Source: CALFXN01 sp964451935
Lineage (GTDB): Bacteria; Synergistota; Synergistia; Synergistales; Aminobacteriaceae
Length of the DNA: 27,778 bases
Assembly (NCBI GenBank): GCA_964451935.1
Contig: CAYVKE010000033.1
Location: forward strand, 1-27,778
Direction of reading: 5' to 3'
Part shown: in pieces, positions 1 through 8,936 of the stretch
Layout: the number at the start of each line of letters is the position of its first letter
How positions within the stretch are numbered: position 1 is the first letter of the stretch
The notes under the pieces: model-generated
Seen by the model: only the letters and a program-made list of their open reading frames with translations
What the model was told of the DNA's origin: nothing
Databases searched by the model: none
Translations under genes and position numbers: made by a program

Positions 1-700
1 CTTCGGGGTATTTCTCGTCGTTCGTCAGGTTCTTCGTCAGGACGTCTTCCTTCACACGGTAGGCCGCGATCATCCCGCTCTTCAAAAGCATGATCCCGCT
101 GCCTTCGCCGAAGATCTTGAGGTTGACGACGTATTCGTTCAATGCGGTCGTGTCCATGTCTCCGGTCAGAACGCCGAGCAGTTTGCCCGAGTTGTCGTAG
201 ATGGGCGTGGCGACCGAGACGACGACCTTTTTCGTGTTCTGGTTGACATAGGGATCCGTGAAGATGACCTTCCCCTTGCCCGCGGCGACGGCCTGCTTGT
301 ACCAGGGACGCGTGCGCGCGTCGTAGTCGTCGGGTTCCTTCCATCCCCTGCCGTACGAGAGGCCGCCGTCCGATTCGAGCCCCATGTACAGGTCGGAGAT
401 GCCGCTTTCCGAGGCCTGTTCGACGAGCGAAGCGAGCAGCTTCTCGACGCCCTCCTCATCCGAGACTCCAAGGGTGAGCCACGCGTAGCGCACCGAATTC
501 GCGGTCGTCGCGACGACGCCCTCGATCTTGTTGAACTCCGCGCTGACGGAGTCGGCTGCGCCTTTAATGATCTCCAGGCCGGATTTTTCGACCTGATCGA
601 ACATCATCGCGCTTCCGCGATAGTAGGTCACCCCCGCCATCGTCGCGATCACCGCGAGCACGATAACCGCCATTCCTATGAGCTTGCTCCGTATCGTCAT
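1..700 (-). CDS. Methyl-accepting chemotaxis protein, dCache sensor part (3' end outside window)
   Basis: Membrane chemoreceptor, N-terminal part only; the reading frame is open to the left edge. Residues about 6-27 form a signal-anchor helix (after MTIRSKLIGM). The rest, to about residue 233, is a periplasmic double-Cache domain with the typical YDARTRPWYKQA segment, a TDPYVNQ strand and a GVLTGDMD strand. The R-x-W-Y, Y and late D positions resemble the amino-acid-binding dCache_1 motif, but the usual Y-x-D is Y-V-N here, so the ligand is uncertain. The cytoplasmic signalling part is not in the window, so a histidine kinase or diguanylate cyclase with the same sensor is possible. The start is supported by AAGGAGG upstream. 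It begins 5 bases after the stop of the small PAS gene, so the two are probably cotranscribed. Confidence 0.8.
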   Translation of the reverse strand, partial: MTIRSKLIGMAVIVLAVIATMAGVTYYRGSAMMFDQVEKSGLEIIKGAADSVSAEFNKIEGVVATTANSVRYAWLTLGVSDEEGVEKLLASLVEQASESGISDLYMGLESDGGLSYGRGWKEPDDYDARTRPWYKQAVAAGKGKVIFTDPYVNQNTKKVVVSVATPIYDNSGKLLGVLTGDMDTTALNEYVVNLKIFGEGSGIMLLKSGMIAAYRVKEDVLTKNLTNDEKYPE

Positions 701-705
701 TTCTC

Positions 706-1104
706 TCAGTCCTCCTTCCGCCGCTCGGCGGCTGTTTCTGCTTTTACGTCTCTCAGCACTCTCTCGACAACGCCCCAGATGACGTTATTTCCGTCCCGGA
801 CCGGAAAGGCGTCGATCCGGAACCGCTTCTTCCCGTGTCGGCCTCCGGTCTCGAGGAAGACCGAATGAGGTATTCCGTCCCGTATCGCCTCGAGTGCGGC
901 GCATCTGCGGCACGCCGCGTTGCGCCTGCGAAAGATCCTGTAGCACTTTCCCCCCGGGGCGGCCGATTCGGCGAGGGAGCCCTCCGACAATACGACGTTC
1001 AGGCTCAGGTCCACCATAAAGATCCATTCTTCCCGCCATCCTTCGTCCACAACCGGGAATGCCGTCTCTTTCGATATCAGCTCCCGAAGCGATGCGTCGC
1101 TCAT
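706..1104 (-). CDS. Small stand-alone PAS-like protein with Cys cluster
   Basis: Soluble protein of 132 residues with no signal peptide or membrane helix. Its layout (LSLNVVLSEGSLAES early, FRIDAFPVRDGNNVIWGVVERV late) is that of a single PAS fold. The middle carries GGKCYRIFRRRNAACRRC, resembling the G-K-x-C-Y-x(n)-C-x2-C segment known from many PAS domains of anaerobic signalling proteins, where the cysteines may bind metal or sense redox state. No output domain is attached. It is the first gene of a two-gene unit with the dCache receptor, so it may be a cytoplasmic partner of that receptor (inference). The start has AAAGGAGG upstream. It may instead be an anti-sigma-like or adaptor protein. 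Confidence 0.7.
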   Translation of the reverse strand: MSDASLRELISKETAFPVVDEGWREEWIFMVDLSLNVVLSEGSLAESAAPGGKCYRIFRRRNAACRRCAALEAIRDGIPHSVFLETGGRHGKKRFRIDAFPVRDGNNVIWGVVERVLRDVKAETAAERRKED

Positions 1105-1165
1105 GGTGTTCAGGCGAACCGCCTCCTTTCTCTCTGTCTCTCCGGCTCTGCGATAAGGGTACGAT

Positions 1166-1192
1166 ATGCCGGCAAAAAGGCAATCTTTTTGA
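1166..1192 (-). promoter_or_regulatory. Possible sigma-28 (FliA) type promoter for the PAS-chemoreceptor unit
   Basis: On the minus strand TCAAAAAG is followed after exactly 11 bases by GCCGGCAT, compared with the flagellar consensus TAAAGTTT-N11-GCCGATAA. The GCCG core and the spacing fit; the -35 part is only partly matched. Transcription would begin about 50 bases before the PAS gene. Chemoreceptor genes are often FliA-dependent, which makes the match meaningful but not decisive. Confidence 0.3.
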
Positions 1193-1285
1193 ACGTAAAT
1201 GCATCAATCTGCTCATATTGTTTTTAACCTTCGAGACGCATCCGGGAGATCGACATGCTTCCGGACGGGAGAAAGCCCCGTCAGA

Positions 1286-1294
1286 TGGTATAAT
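1286..1294 (+). promoter_or_regulatory. Extended -10 promoter of the CsgG-TPR gene
   Basis: TGGTATAAT is a perfect extended -10 element (TGN-TATAAT), 54 bases before the ATG at 1349. No convincing -35 hexamer is present at 16-18 bases, which is normal for extended -10 promoters. Confidence 0.6.
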
Positions 1295-1348
1295 TCCGAA
1301 AACGATTGCTGATATTGTCTACATCCCTGCTGATATGGAGGCGTTCGC

Positions 1349-2815
1349 ATGAAGCTCCGGAGTCGTTTCTGTCCGATAGGCATGTTGGGATTGATCCTGC
1401 TGGCGACGATCGCGGGAACCGCGTCCGCGAAGATGAGGATCGCCGTGCTGGAGTTCCAGAACAACGCGACCGAGGCGAAGGAAATCACCGAAGGCGTCCG
1501 GAGGGGCATTACGGACATGCTCACGACGGAACTCGTCAAGACGGGGGCGTTCACGGTCTACGAGCGCAGTCGCATCGAAGCGGTCGCGAAGGAACAGAAA
1601 CTCTCGGCGTCCGGACTCGTCGACCCCACGACGGCTGTGTCCCTCGGGCGGCTTGTCGGCGTCGAGGCGATCGTGACGGGCGCCATCACGGAGTTCTCGA
1701 CGAAGACCTCGGGCGGATTCATCCCGCTCGGCGGCTTTACGGGCGTCGCCGTGGGAAGTTCGACGGCGAAGGTCGCGCTCGACCTCCGGGTCGTCCGCGT
1801 CCAGACGGGCGAAGTCGTATCGGTCGTCCGCGAGACGGGAACGGCCGACCGCTCGGCGGGAGGCGTCATGATTTCCGGGCTTGCGTTCGGCGAGGGCGAG
1901 TCGGGCGGCATCCTTTCCGCCGCGACGTACAACGCGATCCAGAAGATCGCGAACCGCCTCCGGCAGATGGTTTCCGGGTCTTCCTACCACGTCCTCGCCT
2001 ATGCGGGCGATATGGCGACGGTCGACGCCGGGATGTCGCAGGGGATCCAGCCGGGGCAGATGCTCGCGGTGTACCTCGAAGGAACGCCCGTCGTCGGCCT
2101 CAAGGGGGAAATCCTCGGCATCGAGAAGAACTATCTCGCGATCCTGAAGGCGAAGGATGTCCAGAACGCCTATTCCAAGTGCGAGGTCGTCCGGATGGAA
2201 GGAACTCCGAGCCGGGGCGACCTCGTCGAGCTGTTTTTCGGCAAGCCCGATCAGGTTCCGCTGAAGCGGCGAAGCACGGCGACCGCGCTCAACGCTCTCG
2301 GCGGCGGAAGCGGCGGGACGCCTCCCGCGGTCGAGCCGACGCCGGATCCCAGGCAGGAGCCAACGCCCGTCCCCGAGTCGACGGGTAAGGGAAAGAAGGG
2401 CGCAACCCCCACGCCCGAGCCCGTCCGCCCGACTCTCGAACCCACACCCGCACCGCATCCGACGCAGGCTCCCGTGAATCTTCTGGCCGGTTCTGCGTCG
2501 AACAAGTCGGACCAGATCGACGTCCTCGACGCGATGCCGCTGACGCCGGAACAGAAGGCGAATATCACCATCGTTCACAAGGGAGGGTACTACAACCTCA
2601 CGAAGGGGAACTTCTCCCGCGCGCTGAAGCAGTTCGAGGAGGGCGTGAAGATCTACTCCGGGAACTACCTCGACATGTACTGGGCGGGCGTGACGGCGTA
2701 CAAGATGGGCAAGAAGCCCCTTGCGCGCGAGTGGATCGACAAAGCGATCGCCGCGAATCCGAGCTACGAACCTGCGATCGATTTCCGCGACAGGAATCTG
2801 GCGAAGAAGAAATAG
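1349..2815 (+). CDS. CsgG-family periplasmic protein with proline-rich linker and TPR tail
   Basis: 488-residue exported protein. A signal peptide (hydrophobic MLGLILLATIAGTASA) ends near residue 27; no lipobox cysteine is visible, unlike E. coli CsgG. Residues about 28-215 have the CsgG/HfaB pattern: MRIAVLEFQNNAT, ITDMLTTELVKTG, FTVYERSRIEAV and GVEAIVTGAITEF. Residues about 220-310 form a small beta domain with GMSQGIQPGQML. Residues about 325-380 are a Pro/Thr/Glu linker of TPxP repeats, and residues about 395-488 contain TPR-like helices (YNLTKGNFSRALKQFEEGVK). CsgG relatives secrete or assemble surface polymers. This one may act in envelope assembly near the polysaccharide locus downstream. 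The ATG is supported by GGAGG 8 bases upstream. Confidence 0.75.
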   Translation: MKLRSRFCPIGMLGLILLATIAGTASAKMRIAVLEFQNNATEAKEITEGVRRGITDMLTTELVKTGAFTVYERSRIEAVAKEQKLSASGLVDPTTAVSLGRLVGVEAIVTGAITEFSTKTSGGFIPLGGFTGVAVGSSTAKVALDLRVVRVQTGEVVSVVRETGTADRSAGGVMISGLAFGEGESGGILSAATYNAIQKIANRLRQMVSGSSYHVLAYAGDMATVDAGMSQGIQPGQMLAVYLEGTPVVGLKGEILGIEKNYLAILKAKDVQNAYSKCEVVRMEGTPSRGDLVELFFGKPDQVPLKRRSTATALNALGGGSGGTPPAVEPTPDPRQEPTPVPESTGKGKKGATPTPEPVRPTLEPTPAPHPTQAPVNLLAGSASNKSDQIDVLDAMPLTPEQKANITIVHKGGYYNLTKGNFSRALKQFEEGVKIYSGNYLDMYWAGVTAYKMGKKPLAREWIDKAIAANPSYEPAIDFRDRNLAKKK

Positions 2816-2843
2816 TTGCATTTTTTGAATTTGTGAATACAAT
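2816..2843 (+). promoter_or_regulatory. Possible promoter of the polysaccharide locus
   Basis: The 66-base gap before the BcsB-like gene is locally AT-rich and holds TTGCAT, 16 bases, then TACAAT (five of six -10 positions). The -35 match is poor. No terminator hairpin was seen after the CsgG-like gene, so read-through from the upstream promoter is also possible. Confidence 0.35.
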
Positions 2844-2881
2844 GAAGGTGATACTAGAAACCTGATGAAGGGGGAGTGTTC

Positions 2882-4832
2882 ATGCTTCCGCATCCGACGC
2901 GTCATCCGGAGTGGTTGCGAGCGGTATCGATTGCGTGTGTCCTGGCGTTCGCCGCTTGCGGCGTCGCTGTTGCGGATTCGCATGCCCTGTCGCTTCGTGA
3001 TCTCGGCTATCCTGACGAGATGCTCTTCGAAGGCCCCGCGACGCCGTTGTCCGTGTACTTTCGAATGCCGCGGGTCAATATGGAAGAGGGCTTCATGACG
3101 TGGGAGCTGCGACCTTCGGCCGCCCTCAATCCGCTTTCGAACTTCTCATTTTTTCTCAACGACCGGCTTGCAGCGCGGCGCAGCGTTGCGGAACTCCGGA
3201 AGAACGCCGTCGTGTCGCTTCCGCTGTCCGATGATGTGATGTCGCGGGGGGGTTCTTCACGCCCGCATCGAGCCGCGACTGTTCATAACGGACGACATCT
3301 GCAGCGATATGTCGCGCGGCGGACTGTATTACGGCATCCTCTCCGAATCGCGCATCGCGTTGCGGTGCAGCCGGCTTCCGGTTCGTTCGACGGTGGACTT
3401 TTTCGAAGGACTGATTGCTGGTGCGATTGTTCTTCTTCCCTCGTCGCCGACAGCAGGAGAAGCCGCCGCCGGTATCTGGACCGCGTCCATGTTGCGGAAG
3501 GCGTATCCGGGGCAAAAGTTTCCGTTGCATGTCGCCGGAGAATCCCTTCCGGAGCCGACGCCGCGGATCCTGATATCTTCGGGAAGAGGGCGCTTTCCGG
3601 ATTTGCAGCTTCTTCCGGATGGCTTTTCTCTCGTTTCCGGAGACCTCTCTATCGTTGCGTCCGATGATGCGAATCTGTTGCTGCAGGTGGCGGCGCTTCC
3701 CGCCCGCCGTGTTTTTCCGGGATTGGGAGACGTCTTTTCCGTGCGGAAGAATGCAACGGAAAAACGGAGCCCGGCGTTCGTCGCAGAAGCGGAGGGTGCG
3801 GGGCATTTCTCCGCGGCGGTGGATCTTCCCGTCTACCCCGGGTTGATGTCGACTCCTCCGGCGGATCTGACGTTTCACCTCGAAGGGATCTATACGCCTG
3901 TCGATGACGCCCTCCGGCGCCCGAGACTCGATCTTTTCTGGAACGGGAAGCTTGCGAAAAGCGAGCGGCTCGACAATTCGGGGAGTTTCGCCATGAATCT
4001 GCTGATCCCGAAAGAATCGGGCGTTTCCACGCGAAATGCGCTCCGGGCGGTCGTGCAGTATCCGTCCACCGAGGGACTGTGCCGATATATCCGGACGCCT
4101 TCGCGTCTGAGGCTGCTTTCGGGGAGTTTCGTCACGGGATACGGAGCTTTCCCCGTCGAGAGTCTGGCGTTCGATTCGTTCGGTCTGTTCGGAATATCCG
4201 GCGGCGCGGTCTATACGGATGAAGCGCGCGATCCCGATATCCTCCGGGCGACTGCCGACCTTCTCGTTTTCCTGAACCGGCAGTATCCGGAAGACGTGTT
4301 TTTCCTTCCCGAACTCCGTTCCCTGAAGGATCTGACGCTGGAGGGAGGTTCGGGGTACGCGCTGGTCGTAACGACCCTGAAGAACCGCCTTCTCCCGGAA
4401 CAATTACGCGCGGCTCTTCCCCTCGCTCCCGGAATCGGGGCAACGGTCTACCGGAAGAGCACGGGCGAAACCGTCTTCGTTCACGAGCCGTCGAATGAAA
4501 ACGCGTTGATCGAGGTCGGAAGCTTCGGCGGTCGCCCGGTGCTCGCGGCGATGGCTCCGGACCCGGAATCCCTGCGGAAGACCGCCGCCTTCGTCGCGGA
4601 CCCGGCGCACGCGAGGGATGTATATGGAACGCTCTTTATCCGCAGGACGGACGGCGCTGTCCGCAGTTTCGATACCAGAAGTCAGGAGACGGGGATTCGC
4701 ACGCTTGAGCCCGTGGCGATGGCTGAACGGATCTGGTTCCGCTACCGCGGCTATATTCTGCTCGGTGTCTGGGTTCTCGTGACCGCTCTTCTGGCGAAGA
4801 TCGCGCTCGGGAACAAAAAGAAGGTGTCCTGA
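2882..4832 (+). CDS. BcsB-like polysaccharide synthase subunit, broken by a +1 frameshift at 3246-3252
   Basis: Periplasmic, membrane-anchored partner of a processive glycosyltransferase. The first frame gives a signal peptide (SIACVLAFAACGVAVA) and a beta-rich N-terminus up to DDVMSRG. At a run of seven G (3246-3252) it leaves frame, and the next frame continues directly with VLHARIEPRLFITDDICSDM and the BcsB-typical segment with Cys, L-Y-Y-G-I and S-R-I-A-L. Removing one G joins both into about 649 residues, a plausible BcsB length. One C-terminal helix follows (YILLGVWVLVTALLAKIAL) with a basic tail, as in BcsB, where this helix docks on BcsA. ATG 2882 is preferred over GTG 2876 because AAGGGGGAG then has normal spacing. 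The frameshift may be a homopolymer error, a real mutation or slippage. The next gene follows 4 bases after its stop. Confidence 0.75.
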
Positions 4833-4836
4833 TCCC

Positions 4837-5679
4837 ATGCGCCGCCCGGGGACGATCGGGGTTCTGTTCCCGATGCTGTACGTCCTCGCTCTGGCGTCTG
4901 CGGTCCACGCGGGCGCCTGGACGCAGCCTGAAGGCGCCCTGAATATGACCGTGACGTTCGGGAGTTACGAAAGCTCCTGGTATTGGGACGAACGGAGCGA
5001 GAGCAAAAAGGCGTCCGATGGGGCGTTCTCGAAGACCGAGGCCCGGCTGTACATGGAGTACGGCATGTCCGACCGCTATACGGCCATTCTGAATTTTCCC
5101 TGGAAACATCAGGAGAAAGCGTCGCCGTCCGACCTCTCGGACAGCGGCGTCGGAGACATCGAAATCGGACTCAGACGCCGCCTCTGGAACCGCGGAAGCG
5201 AGGCCGCCGCACTGCAGCTGCTGTTCGGAATCCCGGCCGGATACGATGACAGGATTCCGGTCGCCCTGGGAACGGGAAACCGCTATGCGGATCTCCGCTA
5301 TGTCTGGGGCAGGAGCTGGGCCCTGCGCGGCGGCTATGGCTACGTGAATCTCGAAGCCGGGTGCAGGGTCTACGACGGCGACGAGCCGAACCAGTTCCGG
5401 TTCGACGGAATCCTGTACACGCCGCTATCCTCCTCATGGGGAGTGCAGCTGGCTCTGAACGTCGAGGAGAGCGAGCATATCGCGCGCGCAGCCCCCTCGG
5501 ATCCGACCGGTCCGAGGCGCGGACACAGGCTCTGGAAGGCAGGGATCGGGCCGGTGGTGCATCTCGCGGGCGGATGGTCGCTGTCGCTGATCGTCTATCG
5601 CGATATTCTGGGAGCATATACGGGGGAGGGGACCAACGTGGAACTCTCCATTTCGACGACGTTTCCGTCCCGTCGCTGA
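4837..5679 (+). CDS. XagA-like outer-membrane beta-barrel protein
   Basis: 280 residues with a signal peptide (FPMLYVLALASAVHAG) and mature start GAWTQPEGALNMTVTFG. That GAWTQP opening and the following alternating strands (KTEARLYMEYGMSDRYTAIL, GVGDIEIGLRRRL, YADLRYVWG) resemble XagA-type proteins encoded with a family-2 glycosyltransferase in Xanthomonas biofilm loci. The chain ends in a strand (VELSISTTFPSRR) without a classical terminal Phe. The likely role is outer-membrane passage of the polymer or a scaffold for it (inference). It lies 4 bases after the BcsB-like gene and 6 bases before the glycosyltransferase, so cotranslation is likely. Another barrel function cannot be excluded. Confidence 0.65.
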   Translation: MRRPGTIGVLFPMLYVLALASAVHAGAWTQPEGALNMTVTFGSYESSWYWDERSESKKASDGAFSKTEARLYMEYGMSDRYTAILNFPWKHQEKASPSDLSDSGVGDIEIGLRRRLWNRGSEAAALQLLFGIPAGYDDRIPVALGTGNRYADLRYVWGRSWALRGGYGYVNLEAGCRVYDGDEPNQFRFDGILYTPLSSSWGVQLALNVEESEHIARAAPSDPTGPRRGHRLWKAGIGPVVHLAGGWSLSLIVYRDILGAYTGEGTNVELSISTTFPSRR

Positions 5680-5685
5680 ATCGGC

Positions 5686-7510
5686 ATGAAACTCGGAGCG
5701 ATTCTTCTCAGGCAGGGCGCCATCGATCGGAGAACGCTCGACCGGGCGGTGGAGATACAGAAGACGTGGACGTCTCCGATCGGGACGATCCTGATGGCGC
5801 TCGGGCTCGTGAATTCCCGCCAGATCGCTCTCGCGCTCGCCGAGCAGTTTTCCCTTTCGTACCGGGATCCGGGAGCGGAACCGCCGGACTCCGCCGTTCT
5901 TCGCCGTGTTCTGTCCCGCGTCAGCGAATCGTTTCTCCGGAAGCATTCGGCGCTTCCGCTCGGGGAAGAGGACGGAAAGATCGCGTTTGCGACATCCGAT
6001 CCGACGGACCCGGTTTTCGGGAAGGAACTTCCGGAGCGTCTCGGGGGCGGGATCGTCCTGTACGTCGCGAGCGAGAGGGATATGTCCCGCGCCTTCATGT
6101 CGGTCTTCAAACAGACCTATATCGACGAAACCGTGATGGGGCTCTTCTACCGGACGCCGGAACAGTCGGCCGTCCAGACCTTCACGAACGCGCAGCTCGC
6201 GGCGATCTTCCTTTTCGTCACGGCGCTCCTCGCCGGGGCATACTACCGGCCGATCGCCGTCGGAACGGCGGTCGTTCTGGCGATCAACATCCTGTACCTC
6301 ATTTCGATCCTGTTCAAGTTTGCGGCGTCGATGGCCGGCGCGCACACTGAGATCCTCCAGCAGGTTTCCGACGAAGAGGTTGCGGCGCTGAAGGACGAAG
6401 ACCTTCCCGTCTATACGGTTCTCCTTCCGATGTACCGGGAGCCCGTCGTCGTCGCGACGCTCATCGAGTCGGTCAAAAAGTTCGACTACCCGACGAGCAA
6501 GCTTGACGTGAAGATCCTGCTCGAAGAGGATGACGTCGAAACATACGAAGCCCTGCGGCGCATTCAGCCCCCCGCGCACTTCGAGATCGTCCGCGTGCCC
6601 TATTCGTTCCCGAAGACGAAGCCGAAGGCGTGCAACTACGGTCTTCTCTTCGCGCGCGGAGCGTTCCTTACGATTTTCGACGCGGAGGACATTCCCGACA
6701 GGGACCAGCTTAAAAAGGCGTTTATCGCCTTCGCCAAGGGGCCGGAGAATCTCGTGTGCGTCCAGGCGGCGTTGAACTATTTCAATGCGCGGCAGAACTT
6801 TCTGACGAAGCTGTTTACGCTGGAATACTCATACTGGTTCGACTACATGCTTCCGGGGATCGAGGCGCTCCGTTTTCCGATTCCGCTCGGGGGGACATCG
6901 AATCACTTCCGCGTCGAGACGCTCCGGGCGCTCGGGGGATGGGATCCCTTCAACGTCACGGAGGACGCGGATCTCGGCATCCGGGCGAGCGCGCGCGGGT
7001 ACAGGATCGCCACCGTCAATTCGACGACGTACGAGGAAGCGAACAGCCGCGCGGGAAACTGGATCCGACAGCGGTCGCGCTGGATCAAGGGGTACATGAT
7101 GACGTACCTCGTGCACATGCTTCGCCCCGTCCGGGTCGTCCGCCGGGTTGCAGCTGCTGGTGGGGGGCACGTTCCTGACCTTTCTGATCAACCCCGTGCT
7201 CTGGATCGTGTTCATCTTCTGGCTCGCGTTCCGTCCCCAGTGGATGGACGCCTATTTCCCTCCGGCCGTCGTGGTGATCTCGAATATGAATCTCATTCTG
7301 GGAAACGCGGTCGCAATCTACATGAACATGCTCGCCGTCTTCCGGCGGCAGTACTTCCGGCTGACGCCCTACGCGCTGCTCAATCCTGTGTATTGGATCC
7401 TGCATTCCATTGCGGCGTACAAGGCGCTTGGGCAACTGCTGACGAATCCGTTCTATTGGGAGAAGACCACTCATGGACTCGCCTCGGAGACCGAACACCC
7501 GGCGTCGTAG
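5686..7510 (+). CDS. MshEN-GT2 processive glycosyltransferase (NfrB type), broken by a frameshift near 7141-7150
   Basis: Inner-membrane synthase predicted to polymerise a sugar nucleotide. Residues 1-55 carry two copies of the c-di-GMP-binding MshEN pattern (KLGAILLRQGAIDRRTL, then IGTILMALGLVNSRQIA), and the MshEN fold runs to about 140. Two helices follow, then a GT2 domain from about 242: YTVLLPMYREP, LLEEDD, DAEDIPD (about 332), TEDADLG (about 425) and QRSRW (about 462), the full D, DxD, TED, QxxRW set. After WIKGYMMTYLVHM the frame breaks; the other frame resumes at LQLLVGGTFLTFLINPVLW and runs through membrane helices to FYWEKTTHGL, the usual family end. The first frame alone would stop at 7566 with an unrelated tail. 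Repaired length is about 607 residues. No PilZ domain is seen, so MshEN is the apparent c-di-GMP input. Confidence 0.8.
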
Positions 7511-8936
7511 ATTTTTCGGCGTTCTGTGCGCGCTGGGGCTTTTGTCGCCGCTGTTTTGCACGGTGACGGTCCCGCTTGCGCAGCGCTTCCTGCTCCCGGA
7601 GGCGTTCCCTCTGCTTCTCGCCGCGCGGGATCCAGGCGGGCTGTCCGCGGCCGATTCGGTTCTTCGGAAGCCGCTGGGGGTTCATGTCCTGTGGAATGCC
7701 GTTTTCCCGTTTTTCCGGGGAATGCAGGACGGCGCCGTCGCCGGATGGGGAGTGTTCTGTGCGCTGAGCGTCTCCACGCTTACGGGCGTTCTCCTGTTCT
7801 TTGCGGCGCGCTCTCATCTTGAAGGCCCCGGAATTTTCGCATTCTTCCTCGCCGCCCTCTCGTCGCCTTCCTTGCTGTTCATGGGGACGACGAGTCCCGG
7901 CGGATCACTGCTTCTGGCGTTCTGTTCCATTGCGGCGTATACCCTTTTGTCCTACGCCGTTCTGGAACGGACGTTCTTCCTTTTCGTAGCGGGCCTTGCG
8001 CTCGGAGCGGCGCCGTTCGTCCACCCCGCAGCGCTGTATTACGTCATCGGTATGGCGATGGTCCTCTGGATGCTGTTTCCCGGGGATCCCGACAAGCGCC
8101 TGGCGCTCTATATCGTTCTGTTCTCCCCGTTTGTCCTTCTCGGAGGCGGCTGGGCCTTCCTGCACCGGATCTACGAACGCGGCGGACCGCTCTTTCCGGA
8201 TATCCCGGCCCTGTATGCAATATGGGATACGAGCCGGCTTTCCCTTCTCGTTCTCGCTTGTATTTTCTTTGTGATTGCCCGGCAGTCCTATCCGGAAAAC
8301 GATGCCTCGTGCCGGCTGATGCTGACGCGCGACGGGGTGTTCACGATCTGCGACAGGGACCGGATGGTCCGTTTCGAATCCTTCTGGATCGCGCATCTTC
8401 TGATTCTTGTGGCGCTGTTCGTTCTCGGAAGGGATTCCGACGAAAAAATTCCCGTCCTGGTTCTCGCAATGGGGACGATGCTCTGCCTCGCGGCCGTGGC
8501 CGCCGCCCCCCGCGGATGGCGGCGAAACGCGCCCGTTCTGACGCTGCTCGCTCTTCTTTCGGTCGTCGGGTGGTACGAACTTCCACGGACATGGTCACTG
8601 TTGCACATATGGGAGCAGGCGCTCCAGGGAGAATCGGAGATCGCCGCGCTGTACCCCGAGGATGCGGAAGCGGCCGCGTTTCTGCGGAGCGTGACGCGTT
8701 TCCGCGAGCCGGTGTCGTTGCCGGAAGACGGTGCGAACGTCCTTGCCTTTCTTGCACATGTCTCCCGCGCGCCCAAAAGGAGCGCTGCACGAATCGCGGT
8801 GCTTCCGCCGTCCGCCGCGCGAGAGCCTTCGGACACGTTTTTTTTCGGCAACGGATCCTGGAAGGTGATTCTTCGGGAAGAGGCGAGACTGCATGAATAC
8901 ATTCGGCCGATACCTTTTCCTGTTATGCGCCCTTAG
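7473..8936 (+). CDS. Polytopic membrane protein of unknown family
   Basis: 487 residues with about eleven hydrophobic segments between residue 14 and 370, starting FFGVLCALGLLSPLFCTVTV, then a soluble C-terminal tail of about 110 residues. The arrangement resembles GT-C type membrane glycosyltransferases, but I see no motif that proves this and do not assign a family. The ATG has GGGAGAAG upstream and overlaps the end of the glycosyltransferase frame by 38 bases; its own 3' end overlaps the next gene by 44 bases. That packing places it firmly in the polysaccharide operon, so a role in polymer modification or passage is likely (inference). Confidence 0.7.
   Translation: MDSPRRPNTRRRRFFGVLCALGLLSPLFCTVTVPLAQRFLLPEAFPLLLAARDPGGLSAADSVLRKPLGVHVLWNAVFPFFRGMQDGAVAGWGVFCALSVSTLTGVLLFFAARSHLEGPGIFAFFLAALSSPSLLFMGTTSPGGSLLLAFCSIAAYTLLSYAVLERTFFLFVAGLALGAAPFVHPAALYYVIGMAMVLWMLFPGDPDKRLALYIVLFSPFVLLGGGWAFLHRIYERGGPLFPDIPALYAIWDTSRLSLLVLACIFFVIARQSYPENDASCRLMLTRDGVFTICDRDRMVRFESFWIAHLLILVALFVLGRDSDEKIPVLVLAMGTMLCLAAVAAAPRGWRRNAPVLTLLALLSVVGWYELPRTWSLLHIWEQALQGESEIAALYPEDAEAAAFLRSVTRFREPVSLPEDGANVLAFLAHVSRAPKRSAARIAVLPPSAAREPSDTFFFGNGSWKVILREEARLHEYIRPIPFPVMRP

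Noticed and set aside
1105..1348. Short open frames in the left intergenic region as extra genes
   Set aside because: They have no ribosome site and overlap the PAS gene or the promoter region; the gap is better explained by two divergent promoters.
1319..2983. Long open frame on the minus strand opposite the CsgG-TPR gene, and others like it opposite the EAL gene (12648-15254), the receptor/HD-GYP genes (16222-17883) and the helicase (18139-19749)
   Set aside because: They are rich in Arg, lack motifs and ribosome sites, and lie fully across genes with clear families; GC-rich DNA gives such frames by chance.
3246..3252. Programmed ribosomal frameshift at the G run
   Set aside because: A slippery run alone is not evidence; no stimulating hairpin or internal ribosome site was recognised. 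Kept as possible but less likely than an indel.
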